From positions 62,001 through 126,000 of the forward strand of contig DATKYQ010000025.1 of assembly GCA_035528415.1 (NCBI GenBank): DNA of 64,000 bases, given 5' to 3'. A program made the position numbers and the translations under genes. This document shows, piece after piece, positions 8,010 to 16,261 of the stretch. Source of the stretch: DATKYQ01 sp035528415. Lineage in GTDB: Bacteria > Myxococcota > B64-G9. A model generated the notes under the pieces. That model was not told the DNA's origin. It was given only the letters and a program-made list of their open reading frames with translations, and searched no databases. Each line of letters starts with the position of its first letter. Position 1 is the first letter of the stretch.

Positions 8010-9289
8010 CCGCCGCCGCCAGGCTGCTAGCCGCCTGCGGCGCGGCCTTGATATTCTTTTCTGCCTGCGAACTGACCGACGAAATCTACCACCAGGGACA
8101 GGGAGCCGTGCACGGCGCAACGGTCGTATCCGGCGCCGAGGTCAACTGGGTAGGCGCAAGCTTCACGACGTTGCCCGCCGTAAGCGACGACGCCGGAGAG
8201 TTTTTTCTCACCGACGTACCAGCCGGAAGGCGCGAGTTGATGATACGCGCCCCCGAGCACTCGCTGGGCCTGCGTATCTTCGTAACAATAGTGGCCGGCC
8301 AAACCTCGGAACTGGGCACTCTCGAACTGGACAACGCCCCGCCGCTTGCCGTAACCGTCAGGGACCCCGATCTAGGCATCAATGGGGTAAGGCTGCGCCT
8401 AATGGAAATTCCCGGCCTGGAAGTAACAAGCGACTCAAGCGGGGCCGCCGAATTTCCCTGCGTACCCCGAAGCGGCTGCTACACGATAAAAGCCGACGCC
8501 ACCCCCTACCCCTTCGTCTTCTCTTCACACTATTGCCCCCAAAGCCCCGCCGATTGGCAAGCCGGCCTGCTGCTAGTACCAGAGCAAAGCGACGAGCTGC
8601 TACTTGCCCAGGTGCACAACGCCTACGCCACCCTGCAGGAGGTGCTCGACCCGCTGACAGACTGCGAAAGCGAATGCTTCGTGCCGGATTCTTGGTTGCA
8701 ACAAAACGGTCCGCCTTGCCCTTGGCCGCTAGGTGACATCCACGAGACTGATGAAGACTTTCTGAAACATCTTGATGAGAACGTCAATAGACTATCCAAA
8801 CTACAGCGTTTCGGCGAGTCGAAGTGGGCGGGCCTGTCTTGCCCGATGCCCGGCGCCTACGGGTCAACCTGCAGCCAGGACCGCTGCCTGCCCGCCTCTC
8901 TGGTAGGTGTGGGTTCGGCCACGGTCATGAAAAGCGACACCGCACCGAACGCTTGCTTTCCAGACAAGACGGAACTGGTGATGACGATCGAGGGCGATCC
9001 CACTACGCTCGCCGCCTGCCTGGGCATCGATCCTCCCCCAACGGGCGGGCCCGAGACCTATCTCTTCGTTGCGCTGAACGCTCCCGCCTGGCCCCAACAG
9101 GCCGTGATCACCGGAGACGGCCATGACTACGATCTTTACATAGAGGCCGAGTTGCCGATCGACCCCAAAATCCGGGGAATAGACCCAGGGACAAGACCTT
9201 GGGCACTCATTCGCATAGTTCTTCCCGCCCCGGCTCCTTCCGATCCAGTCATCAGGACTCACCTGGCTTGGATATATCCTGTCGAATAA
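8006..9289 (+). CDS. Lipoprotein with carboxypeptidase-regulatory-like (beta-sandwich) N-terminus
   Basis: 427 residues. The N-terminus is a lipoprotein signal ending FFSAC with C21 as the lipidation site. Residues about 35-110 look like a CarboxypepD_reg/Ig-like sandwich (GATVVSGAEVNWVG, DDAGEFFLTDVPAG). The rest has many Cys (about 14) and matches no family I know. It starts inside the caspase gene's stop (ATGA at 8006-8009), so the two are co-translated. A structural partner or target of the caspase-like protein is a reasonable guess, without direct evidence. Codon use seems less GC-extreme in its second half, for example around 8740-8820. Confidence 0.7.
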   Translation: MTAAARLLAACGAALIFFSACELTDEIYHQGQGAVHGATVVSGAEVNWVGASFTTLPAVSDDAGEFFLTDVPAGRRELMIRAPEHSLGLRIFVTIVAGQTSELGTLELDNAPPLAVTVRDPDLGINGVRLRLMEIPGLEVTSDSSGAAEFPCVPRSGCYTIKADATPYPFVFSSHYCPQSPADWQAGLLLVPEQSDELLLAQVHNAYATLQEVLDPLTDCESECFVPDSWLQQNGPPCPWPLGDIHETDEDFLKHLDENVNRLSKLQRFGESKWAGLSCPMPGAYGSTCSQDRCLPASLVGVGSATVMKSDTAPNACFPDKTELVMTIEGDPTTLAACLGIDPPPTGGPETYLFVALNAPAWPQQAVITGDGHDYDLYIEAELPIDPKIRGIDPGTRPWALIRIVLPAPAPSDPVIRTHLAWIYPVE

Positions 9290-9328
9290 CAAGACGTTAC
9301 AAAAAAAATAAATTATTTTCAGATCGAC

Positions 9329-9344
9329 AGGCCAAAACGGGCCT
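9329..9344. repeat. Short hairpin AGGCC-AAAACG-GGCCT
   Basis: A 5-bp stem with a 6-base loop lies 40 bp after the lipoprotein gene. There is no T-run after it on the plus strand, so it is at best a weak terminator. An AT-rich TTATATA at 9356-9362 may be a -10 element for the subtilase gene. Confidence 0.25.
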
Positions 9345-9400
9345 CTCAAGTCCTCTTATATAGGCGAGTGTCCAAGTCGCCGAGCGACAAGGAGGTCGCC

Positions 9401-11260
9401 ATGAAACGCTTGTCATGTTTTTCATCGCTGTTTGTCTTGTCATTTCTTTCGGGCTGCGCGCTTGACCCGCCCGGTACTCCCCCCCCGGGCGGGGGCGCGC
9501 GGCCCGATTTTTTCGAAGAGACCGCCTACGACGCCTGGGCTTCGTATGATGCCCAGGGCGCCGTGGTCGACGAGGGCATAAGTGAACTACCCGAAGATCG
9601 CACGGGCAGGCTCCAAACCCGGTCGCTCGCGCTTAGCGACACCGCTCCATCATTGCACCCCGACCTGGCCGAAGAGCTCAAAATCGCCTCTGATGACAGT
9701 TTGCTCAATGTCGTCATCGCGGTGCGGTCGAGCAACAAGCTTTCGGTTCTTCCGCGCTACAGGCGCGATCTCGACCTCGACGATGCTACCAATCTCGAGA
9801 TCGAGACCCAGCGCCGTCTCGTACAACAGGCGGACGGCGAACTTCGCGCGCTCGATAGAAAACCATTGGTCGAGGCCATCGAGCGCCTGGGCGGGAAGAT
9901 CAGCGCCGAATACCGCGTCGGCAACGCAGTGGTGGTCGAGATCACGGCCGGCGCGCTCAGGGGCTTGCTAGCCGAACACGCCGAGATAGCCGCCGCCTCG
10001 CCGGTTGATTCCGGCGAGGGACCGTCGGCAAGCTATATCTCGGACGGGCGAGCCGAGCAGGTATCCGATCAGGTGGTCACAGCCGGTTACGATGCAACAG
10101 GCTACCGGGTTGGGCTTCTCGACACCGGGGTCTACCCCTCGCACACGGTCTTCACCTCCCCCAACAAGATTCTGATCTGGCGCGACTGCTCCTGGACCCC
10201 CATGGGGGATTGCAGCTACTACCCCGTCTACCCCTGGAACCTGTACTACAACGCAAACGACCCGGTCAGCTCCGGCGGCCACGGCACAGGGATGGCCGAC
10301 ATCATCGCCGGCAATACGGATCTCGGCGATCACTACCGCGGGGTGGCACCCGGCGCCTACATAGACAGTGTCAACGTCTTCTCGCCGACAGCCCACACCG
10401 CCCTCGACCAGAGCGCCGTGCTCAGGGCCTTCAACTACCTGGATGCCTACGACGACGTTGTGGTGGCGGACATCACCGCCGGCGAGTACGAAAACGGAAC
10501 AATTGCGCTGGCGGCCGACGATCTCTACGACGAGGGCGTGGTAGTCATCGCACCAGTCGGTAACGAGTACATACACATCGCCTATTCGCCGGCCATCGCC
10601 CACAAGGTGCTCGGCATAGGCGGCAATGGTTACGGCGGCTCGGGCGGCACCAACGGCGGCGGGCGCTTCAAGCCGGACCTCACCGCGCCCCAGGGCATGT
10701 ACGTGGCCGGAAACACCGGAAGCACGTCCGCCGTCTACCGCACGGGCACCTGCCCGGCGGCGGCCTTCGCAGGCGGTGCAGCGGCGCTTTTACGCGACTA
10801 CTACGACTACCGCGGCTGGTCGACGGATCCCGGGGCGATCTACGCCGCCATGATCACTTTCGGAGACGAGGGCGGCGACGACCTCGATAACAACGACGGT
10901 GCAGGAAAACTCGAACTCGGCGAGGTGGCCTCAAGCTACTGGCTGAGCGGGGTGCGCTACCTCGATCCGGGCGAGGGTTCCGATATCTACTTCTACGTCG
11001 GCTCCGGCGCCTGCGATCTTCGAGCCGGGATCTGGTGGGCCGAGGACTATCAGTGGGATCACTCGACAATGTTTCTAGACTTGTATCAGGGCTCGAGTCT
11101 ACTGCGATCCAGCATACATTCAAAAAGCGTCTTCCAGAAAGTGATCTATCCCGACAACATGGGCTCGGGATGGTGGCGGATACATCTACTTTCGTACATC
11201 TATAACACACGCCAGGACATCAAGGTTCACTACCTGGTTCATTACCGCACCGGCTGTTGA
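9401..11260 (+). CDS. Subtilase-family (S8) lipoprotein with Cys at the catalytic Ser position
   Basis: 619 residues from the ATG at 9401, which follows AAGGAGG at 9389-9395; a GTG at 9368 is less likely. The N-terminus is a lipoprotein signal ending LSFLSGC. Residues about 70-200 are a propeptide-like region. The S8 domain has D241 (LLDTGV), H294 (GGHGTG) and oxyanion N388 (PVGNE). The serine motif GTSMATP is replaced by GTCPAAA with C451, a TGC codon. The H-to-C spacing is 157 residues, as in subtilisin, so the site itself is recognisable. A beta-rich tail follows. It is either a thiol-subtilase or an inactive protein. It lies downstream of the sigma/caspase unit, which may make it part of the same envelope response. 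Confidence 0.85.
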   Translation: MKRLSCFSSLFVLSFLSGCALDPPGTPPPGGGARPDFFEETAYDAWASYDAQGAVVDEGISELPEDRTGRLQTRSLALSDTAPSLHPDLAEELKIASDDSLLNVVIAVRSSNKLSVLPRYRRDLDLDDATNLEIETQRRLVQQADGELRALDRKPLVEAIERLGGKISAEYRVGNAVVVEITAGALRGLLAEHAEIAAASPVDSGEGPSASYISDGRAEQVSDQVVTAGYDATGYRVGLLDTGVYPSHTVFTSPNKILIWRDCSWTPMGDCSYYPVYPWNLYYNANDPVSSGGHGTGMADIIAGNTDLGDHYRGVAPGAYIDSVNVFSPTAHTALDQSAVLRAFNYLDAYDDVVVADITAGEYENGTIALAADDLYDEGVVVIAPVGNEYIHIAYSPAIAHKVLGIGGNGYGGSGGTNGGGRFKPDLTAPQGMYVAGNTGSTSAVYRTGTCPAAAFAGGAAALLRDYYDYRGWSTDPGAIYAAMITFGDEGGDDLDNNDGAGKLELGEVASSYWLSGVRYLDPGEGSDIYFYVGSGACDLRAGIWWAEDYQWDHSTMFLDLYQGSSLLRSSIHSKSVFQKVIYPDNMGSGWWRIHLLSYIYNTRQDIKVHYLVHYRTGC

Positions 11261-11282
11261 CCGGCGGCGGGGGAGAATTAAA

Positions 11283-11690
11283 TTGACCGACCCAGAGAAA
11301 AAACTCCCGCGTCTTCTGATCGTCGACGACGAGGAGCGGATCATCCACTCGCTCCAGCGCCTGCTGCGCCGGGAAATCGAGATCACCGGGGCCACCACCT
11401 CCGGACAAGCCATCGAGCTGCTTTCGAAGGAAAGCTTCGACGCCATCATGGCTGAGGCCTCGGTTCCTCACGACAGCATGCCCGGCTTCGTCGACTGGCT
11501 GGCCGAGGCTCGCCCCGATCTGCTGGCGCGCTTGATCGTCGTCTCGGGCGGACGGCGGTTGAATTTCGCAAACCAGTTCGCCTGGCAACGCCGCTGCCTG
11601 TTCATGATCAAGCCGGTCTCCTCGGAAGCGCTCACCGCCGCCGTGTCCAGGATCGCGGATCGATGCCACCCGAACGCAGCTCATCCATAA
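11283..11690 (+). CDS. Stand-alone receiver domain with Glu at the phosphoacceptor position
   Basis: 135 residues from a TTG start behind GGGGGAG (11268-11274). The receiver fold is clear: acidic pair D15-D16 in LLIVDDEE and K in MIKPVS. The expected phosphoacceptor Asp is replaced by Glu, E58 in DAIMAE, at the correct spacing. Asp-to-Glu changes often mimic phosphorylation, so the protein may be constitutively active or regulated by other means. Its 3' end overlaps the convergent receiver-HD-GYP gene by 59 bp (11632-11690). Confidence 0.8.
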   Translation: MTDPEKKLPRLLIVDDEERIIHSLQRLLRREIEITGATTSGQAIELLSKESFDAIMAEASVPHDSMPGFVDWLAEARPDLLARLIVVSGGRRLNFANQFAWQRRCLFMIKPVSSEALTAAVSRIADRCHPNAAHP

Positions 11691-12645
11691 AGGCGTCTAT
11701 CACTATCGGGTCGAACTGCGTGCCCCGGCAGCGCAAAAGCTCACTCTCGATCCAGACGGAATCGCGGGCGCTGCGGTAAACCCGGTCTGCCGCCATGGCC
11801 TCAAAAGCGTCGACCACATGAACGATGCGCGCCCCGGGCGCGATCTCGTCTCCTGAAAGGCCGGCCGGGTAGCCCGTGCCGTCGTGGTTTTCGTGGTGCT
11901 GGCCGGCGATGGCCGCTATATCCCAGGGAAACTCGATCGGCTCGAGAATCGATACGCCTATGGATGGATGCGTCTTGATGGTCGCAAACTCCGCATCGGT
12001 AAGACTACCTGCCTTGAGCAGCACACCATCGGGGATGCCGATCTTTCCGACGTCGTGTAACAGTCCGCCAATGCGCAGGGCTTCGATTTCGTCGTCGGCC
12101 TGCCCCAGGCGCCGGCCGACGATCTGCGCCATGGCAGCCACGTTTTCAGAGTGGCTGTTCGTGTAGCGATCGCGGGCGTCCACCGCCCGGGCCAGCGAGA
12201 AGGCCGCCTCGCCGGCCGACTGCCTCAGATCGCGGACGGTGCGCGCGTCGGGCCCGGCGCTTTTGTTGCGCCAGACGTCAAGCGCTTTACGCACCAATTC
12301 ATGCAGCCGCCGGTTGTCCCAGGGCTTGGCGACAAAGTAGTGAATCAGCCGGCGGTTGACCACGTCGGCAGCGACGCGGATGTCGTTGCAGCCGGTCAGC
12401 ATGATGGCCACCACCCCGGGCCATCTCTGGCGGATAAGCGTCAGCAACTCGACACCGGTCATGCCGGGCATCATTTGGTCGGAGAGCACAACCGCCACCT
12501 CGTTCGAGCGCATGATGTCGATCGCTTGGGCCGGGCTGTCCGCCGTCAGCAGATGGTAGTCGTCGCTGCGCAGCAACCTGACGAGCGACGTCAACACGGA
12601 CCTCTCGTCGTCGACGATCAGCACGCGCGGCTTTTCTCCGAGCAC
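11632..12645 (-). CDS. Response regulator with HD-GYP c-di-GMP phosphodiesterase output (RpfG type)
   Basis: 337 residues if it starts at the GTG at 12645, the first plausible start after the upstream kinase stop at 12669. No clear ribosome site is visible. The receiver (about 1-125) has the acidic pair VDDE, phosphoacceptor D in VLSDQMMPGMTG and K in VAKPW. The HD-GYP domain (about 155-330) has HSENV, LLHDVGKIGIPD, the second His pair HHENHDGTGYP and DAFEAM, all needed for activity. It should degrade c-di-GMP when phosphorylated. It is the last gene of the six-gene minus-strand signalling block and the likely output of the kinase just upstream. Confidence 0.9.
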   Translation of the reverse strand: MLGEKPRVLIVDDERSVLTSLVRLLRSDDYHLLTADSPAQAIDIMRSNEVAVVLSDQMMPGMTGVELLTLIRQRWPGVVAIMLTGCNDIRVAADVVNRRLIHYFVAKPWDNRRLHELVRKALDVWRNKSAGPDARTVRDLRQSAGEAAFSLARAVDARDRYTNSHSENVAAMAQIVGRRLGQADDEIEALRIGGLLHDVGKIGIPDGVLLKAGSLTDAEFATIKTHPSIGVSILEPIEFPWDIAAIAGQHHENHDGTGYPAGLSGDEIAPGARIVHVVDAFEAMAADRVYRSARDSVWIESELLRCRGTQFDPIVIDAFMDELRSGGIDPRSWTRRR

Positions 12646-12668
12646 CGCTTGTTTTGTCTGCTTGGCCG

Positions 12669-14789
12669 TTATTTGTCCAGTCCGGCGTCTCGCCCGGCGT
12701 CGCTCTCGGCCTGGGTCAGCGGCAGCTCGACCCGGAAAGTGCTGCCGCGGCCCGGCTCGCTGCTGGCGCCGATGCTGCCCTTGTGGCGTTTGACGATCTT
12801 GCGCGCGATGCTCAGCCCCAGCCCGGTGCCCACCCCCCTGGGCTTGGTGGTGTAGAACGAATCGAAGATCTTCCCCATGGTCGCCCCGTCCATGCCGCAG
12901 CCGTCGTCCTCGACCTCGACCAGCAGCCGGCCGCCCGCGATCCGGGTGCGCACGACTATGCAACCGGAACGCTCGACGGCCTGGGTGGCGTTGTGAATCA
13001 GGTTCAGGAAAACCTGTCCCAGCTGCGAGGGGTAACAGGGGATGCTCGGCAACTCCGAGTACTCGCGCACCAGCTCGGCCTTGTACTTGATCTGGTTCCA
13101 GAGGATGCCGATAGCGCCGTCGAGAATCTGGTTCACGTCAGTAAATTCCATGACGTCGGTGTCGTCACGGGCGAAGTTCTTCAAATCGGCGACGATCTTG
13201 AGCACTCGCGCGACACCTTCTTTCGTCTCGGCCAGGCAGGTCGGCAGATCGTCGAGGACGAATTTCAAGTCGACCTCGCGCGCCGCGGCCAGGATTTCTT
13301 GCGCCTGCGGTTGGCCATCCTCGGGGACCAGTCGGCTGAGCACGGGCGTGATCTCTTCGAAGTACTCGGCCAGCGACGAAACGTTGGAGTTGACGTAGCC
13401 TAGTGGATTGTTGATCTCGTGGGCCACACCGGAGACCAGCTCGCCGATGGTGATCAACTTGTCGCGACGCATAATGTCGCGCTCAATGTCCATGCGCTCA
13501 TCGGAGGACTTGGCCAGCTCCAGGCTGCGGGCTACGTCGCCGGCCAGCAGCAAGCCAAGCTCGACGTCGGCCCGGGTAAACGGCTGTTCGCTTTCGAAGC
13601 GCGTCAGGCACAGCGCACCCGCCACCTGGTTGCGCCCCCGCAAAGGCAGGCACAAGCCCACCATCGGCTGGCGGCTGCGCTGCCTGCCGGGCGGCAAGAG
13701 ATCGTCGGGCGCCTGGCCGATGACTATCTGCGGTTCGTCGTGCTCGATCACCCAGCCGGCGATTCCCTCGCCTGCGTTCACTTTCTCGTCGGGCGGCACG
13801 TCGCCGTCCATTCCGTACGATGCGGCGATACGCAGGCTGTTCTCATCCGGCTGCATCAAGAGAACGCTTGCCGAGTCGGCGCCGGTCTGCCGCAGCATCA
13901 CCTGCAGCAACACGTTCAGAAGCCTCCTGGCGGGCACCCCGGAGGCCACGGCGTGGCGAACCTCCATGGCGGCCGCCAGTTCTCCGGCGGGCTTCCCGTC
14001 GGTGAGCAGGCTCGAGAAACGGATGCAGCGGTGAATCGTCTCTTCCAGGACGTCAAGCTCAACGGGCTTATCGAGAAAGGAGTTCGCACCGCGGCGAAAG
14101 GCCTCGACCGCCAGGTCGCGATCCTGCGCGCCGCTTATCGCCACTATCGGCAGGGCGGGGTAGACGTCGCGGATGGAACCGATCAGACTCAGTCCGTCGA
14201 CACCCGGCATGATCAGATCGACCAGCAGCAGTTCCGGACGCTCGGCTTCGATCATCTCGAGCACCGGCTCGGCGGATAGCGACACCAACGGCGTAAGTCC
14301 CAGGCGCTTCAGCCAAACCTTCATCAGACCGAGAAAGGCCGGTTCGTCGTCCACCACCAGCACTGCAGGATTCTTCTTCTCGTCCTCCGGGCTCGGGCCC
14401 GCGCTGGTAACTTCTCTCCCGGCCGCTTTCATCAGCTCCCTGATTGTGGCCGACTTCCAGGGCTTCTGGACTACGAGTTGCACCGTTCGATCCTCGAGCG
14501 CCCGGCTTACGCGATCATCGATGTTGCCGCCGGTGAGAAGCGCACGGAAGACCTCGGGATAGAGTTGCTTGACTCGGGCCAACAACTCGAGCCCGTCCAT
14601 TTTCGGCATGTGGTAGTCCGAGATGATGCAGACCGGCCGCTCCCGCTCGAGTGCCTCGAGCGCCTCCGCCGCCGAGGCGAAATCACGGACGACCTGGCCA
14701 TCCCCCCTGACGACGCGCTTGAGCGCCTTGAGCACCAGGGGCTCGTCGTCGACCAGGTAGACGAGTTGTTCTTGGGTCTTGTCAGCCAT
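12669..14789 (-). CDS. Histidine kinase: receiver-receiver-GAF-HisKA-HATPase
   Basis: 706 residues from the ATG at 14789; an earlier in-frame codon at 14828 would overlap the upstream gene further. Two N-terminal receivers have phosphoacceptors in CIISDYHMPKMDG and LLLVDLIMPGVDG. A GAF domain lies at about 290-440. The H-box is GVAHEINNPLG, the N-box QVFLNLIHNATQA and the G-boxes DDGCGMD and GTGLGLSIA, so the kinase core is intact. With receivers at the N-terminus it can act as both acceptor and donor in a phosphorelay. It overlaps the NtrC-type gene by 8 bp and sits just upstream of the HD-GYP regulator. Confidence 0.92.
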   Translation of the reverse strand: MADKTQEQLVYLVDDEPLVLKALKRVVRGDGQVVRDFASAAEALEALERERPVCIISDYHMPKMDGLELLARVKQLYPEVFRALLTGGNIDDRVSRALEDRTVQLVVQKPWKSATIRELMKAAGREVTSAGPSPEDEKKNPAVLVVDDEPAFLGLMKVWLKRLGLTPLVSLSAEPVLEMIEAERPELLLVDLIMPGVDGLSLIGSIRDVYPALPIVAISGAQDRDLAVEAFRRGANSFLDKPVELDVLEETIHRCIRFSSLLTDGKPAGELAAAMEVRHAVASGVPARRLLNVLLQVMLRQTGADSASVLLMQPDENSLRIAASYGMDGDVPPDEKVNAGEGIAGWVIEHDEPQIVIGQAPDDLLPPGRQRSRQPMVGLCLPLRGRNQVAGALCLTRFESEQPFTRADVELGLLLAGDVARSLELAKSSDERMDIERDIMRRDKLITIGELVSGVAHEINNPLGYVNSNVSSLAEYFEEITPVLSRLVPEDGQPQAQEILAAAREVDLKFVLDDLPTCLAETKEGVARVLKIVADLKNFARDDTDVMEFTDVNQILDGAIGILWNQIKYKAELVREYSELPSIPCYPSQLGQVFLNLIHNATQAVERSGCIVVRTRIAGGRLLVEVEDDGCGMDGATMGKIFDSFYTTKPRGVGTGLGLSIARKIVKRHKGSIGASSEPGRGSTFRVELPLTQAESDAGRDAGLDK

Positions 14790-16248
14790 GGTTGTCCCGA
14801 CCCTCCCCCTCCCCAATTGTTGAGCCATTACCCGAAAACCGCGAGGGATCTATCTCGTAACGCTTCATCACGCGCCTGAAGTTCGAACGGTCCATGTCGG
14901 CCAGTCGAGCCGCCTGGGTCACATTACCGTTGGTGCCGATCAGCAATTCGGTCAGGTACTTGCGCTCGAACTCTCCCAAGGCAATCTCCTTGGCCTGGCG
15001 ATAGGGCCTGTCCGCCAGCGGACTGCCGTTTTCGCGCCTGGCCGGCAGTCGCCCGCGCAGCGCCTCGGGCATGTCGCGCAGTCCGACCTCCGGGCCGCGC
15101 CCCAGCACGACCGCCCGTTCGACGACGTTTTCCAGTTCGCGCACGTTGCCGGGCCAGGTGTGGTTTTCGAGCGCCTCCATGGCCGCGAGTTCGATACCCG
15201 CAAGCGTCTTACCCGTGCGCCCGTTGTATTTGCGCAAGAAATGCAGAGCCAGCAACGGGATGTCATCGACCCGCTCGCGCAGCGAGGGCAGCTGGATGGT
15301 GATCACGTTCAGGCGATAGAATAGATCCTCGCGGAAATCGCCCTGCCGCACCGCCTTGGCCAAATCGACGTTGCTGGCGGCAATCACGCGCACGTCCACC
15401 TTGCGGATGTCGTTTCCCCCGACGCGCTTTAACTCGCCCTCCTGCAGTACCCTGAGCATCTTGACCTGCGTCTGCTGAGGCACCTGGCCGATTTCGTCGA
15501 GAAAGATCGAGCCGGAGCTTGCGCTTTCGAACAGGCCGCGCTTGGTGTTAACGGCGCCGGTGAACGAACCTTTCTCGTGACCGAACAGCTCGCTTTCGAG
15601 CAGCGTGTCGGTCAGCGCCGAGCAGTTGATGGCCACGAACGACTGTGCCCGGCGCGGGCTGCGATGGTGGATGGCCCGGGCCACCAACTCCTTGCCGGTG
15701 CCGCTCTCACCCTGGATCAGAACGGTCGAACTGGAGTAGGCCACCCCGTCGATCAACTCGAAGATACGCTGCATCTGGGGACTGGATCCTACCAGACCCT
15801 CGAAGCCGTCGCGGATCTCGAACAAGCTCTCCAGCTCGCGGTTGCGCTGAATCAGGCGCTTGTGCCTGCCGGCCTTGAGCACGGTCAAGATCGCGCTTTC
15901 GATATTGGTAAACGGCTTGGTCAGGTAGTCGTATGCCCCGGACTTGACCGCCTCGACGGCCGTCTCGACAGTCGCGAAGGCGGTCATCATCACCACCTCG
16001 GCAGGCAGGTCGCGGGTCTTGATCTCCTTGAGCAGCTCGATTCCCGAGACGTGCGGCATGCGGATGTCGAGCACGGCCACGTCGGGCCGGAAACTCTCGA
16101 TCAACGCCAGGGCCTCCGTCCCGTCCGACAGCGTGCGCACCTCGCACTGGTGGGCGGCAAGCATCTTTTTCCAGGCCGTCAGCATGAAGGGCTCGTCGTC
16201 GACGATAAGCACCTTCAACGGGCCGAATTCCACAGGGTCTGCGCTCAT
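14782..16248 (-). CDS. NtrC-family sigma-54-dependent response regulator
   Basis: 488 residues from the ATG at 16248, with AGGAG seven bases upstream. The receiver (about 10-125) has phosphoacceptor D in VAVLDIRMPHVSG and K in LTKPF. The AAA+ domain has Walker A GESGTGKE, the sigma-54 contact loop GSFTGA, Walker B GSIFLDEIG and the arginine finger region. A Fis-type helix-turn-helix closes it (NGNVTQAARLADMDRSNFRR). It should activate sigma-54 promoters after phosphorylation, most likely by the neighbouring kinases. Its target genes are not obvious here; I saw no convincing -24/-12 site in the gaps. Confidence 0.95.
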   Translation of the reverse strand: MSADPVEFGPLKVLIVDDEPFMLTAWKKMLAAHQCEVRTLSDGTEALALIESFRPDVAVLDIRMPHVSGIELLKEIKTRDLPAEVVMMTAFATVETAVEAVKSGAYDYLTKPFTNIESAILTVLKAGRHKRLIQRNRELESLFEIRDGFEGLVGSSPQMQRIFELIDGVAYSSSTVLIQGESGTGKELVARAIHHRSPRRAQSFVAINCSALTDTLLESELFGHEKGSFTGAVNTKRGLFESASSGSIFLDEIGQVPQQTQVKMLRVLQEGELKRVGGNDIRKVDVRVIAASNVDLAKAVRQGDFREDLFYRLNVITIQLPSLRERVDDIPLLALHFLRKYNGRTGKTLAGIELAAMEALENHTWPGNVRELENVVERAVVLGRGPEVGLRDMPEALRGRLPARRENGSPLADRPYRQAKEIALGEFERKYLTELLIGTNGNVTQAARLADMDRSNFRRVMKRYEIDPSRFSGNGSTIGEGEGRDNHG

Positions 16249-16261
16249 CAACGTGCTCCTT

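Noticed and set aside
12654..13403. 249-codon plus-strand frame within the double-receiver kinase gene
   Set aside because: Antisense shadow; the minus strand encodes complete H-, N- and G-boxes here.
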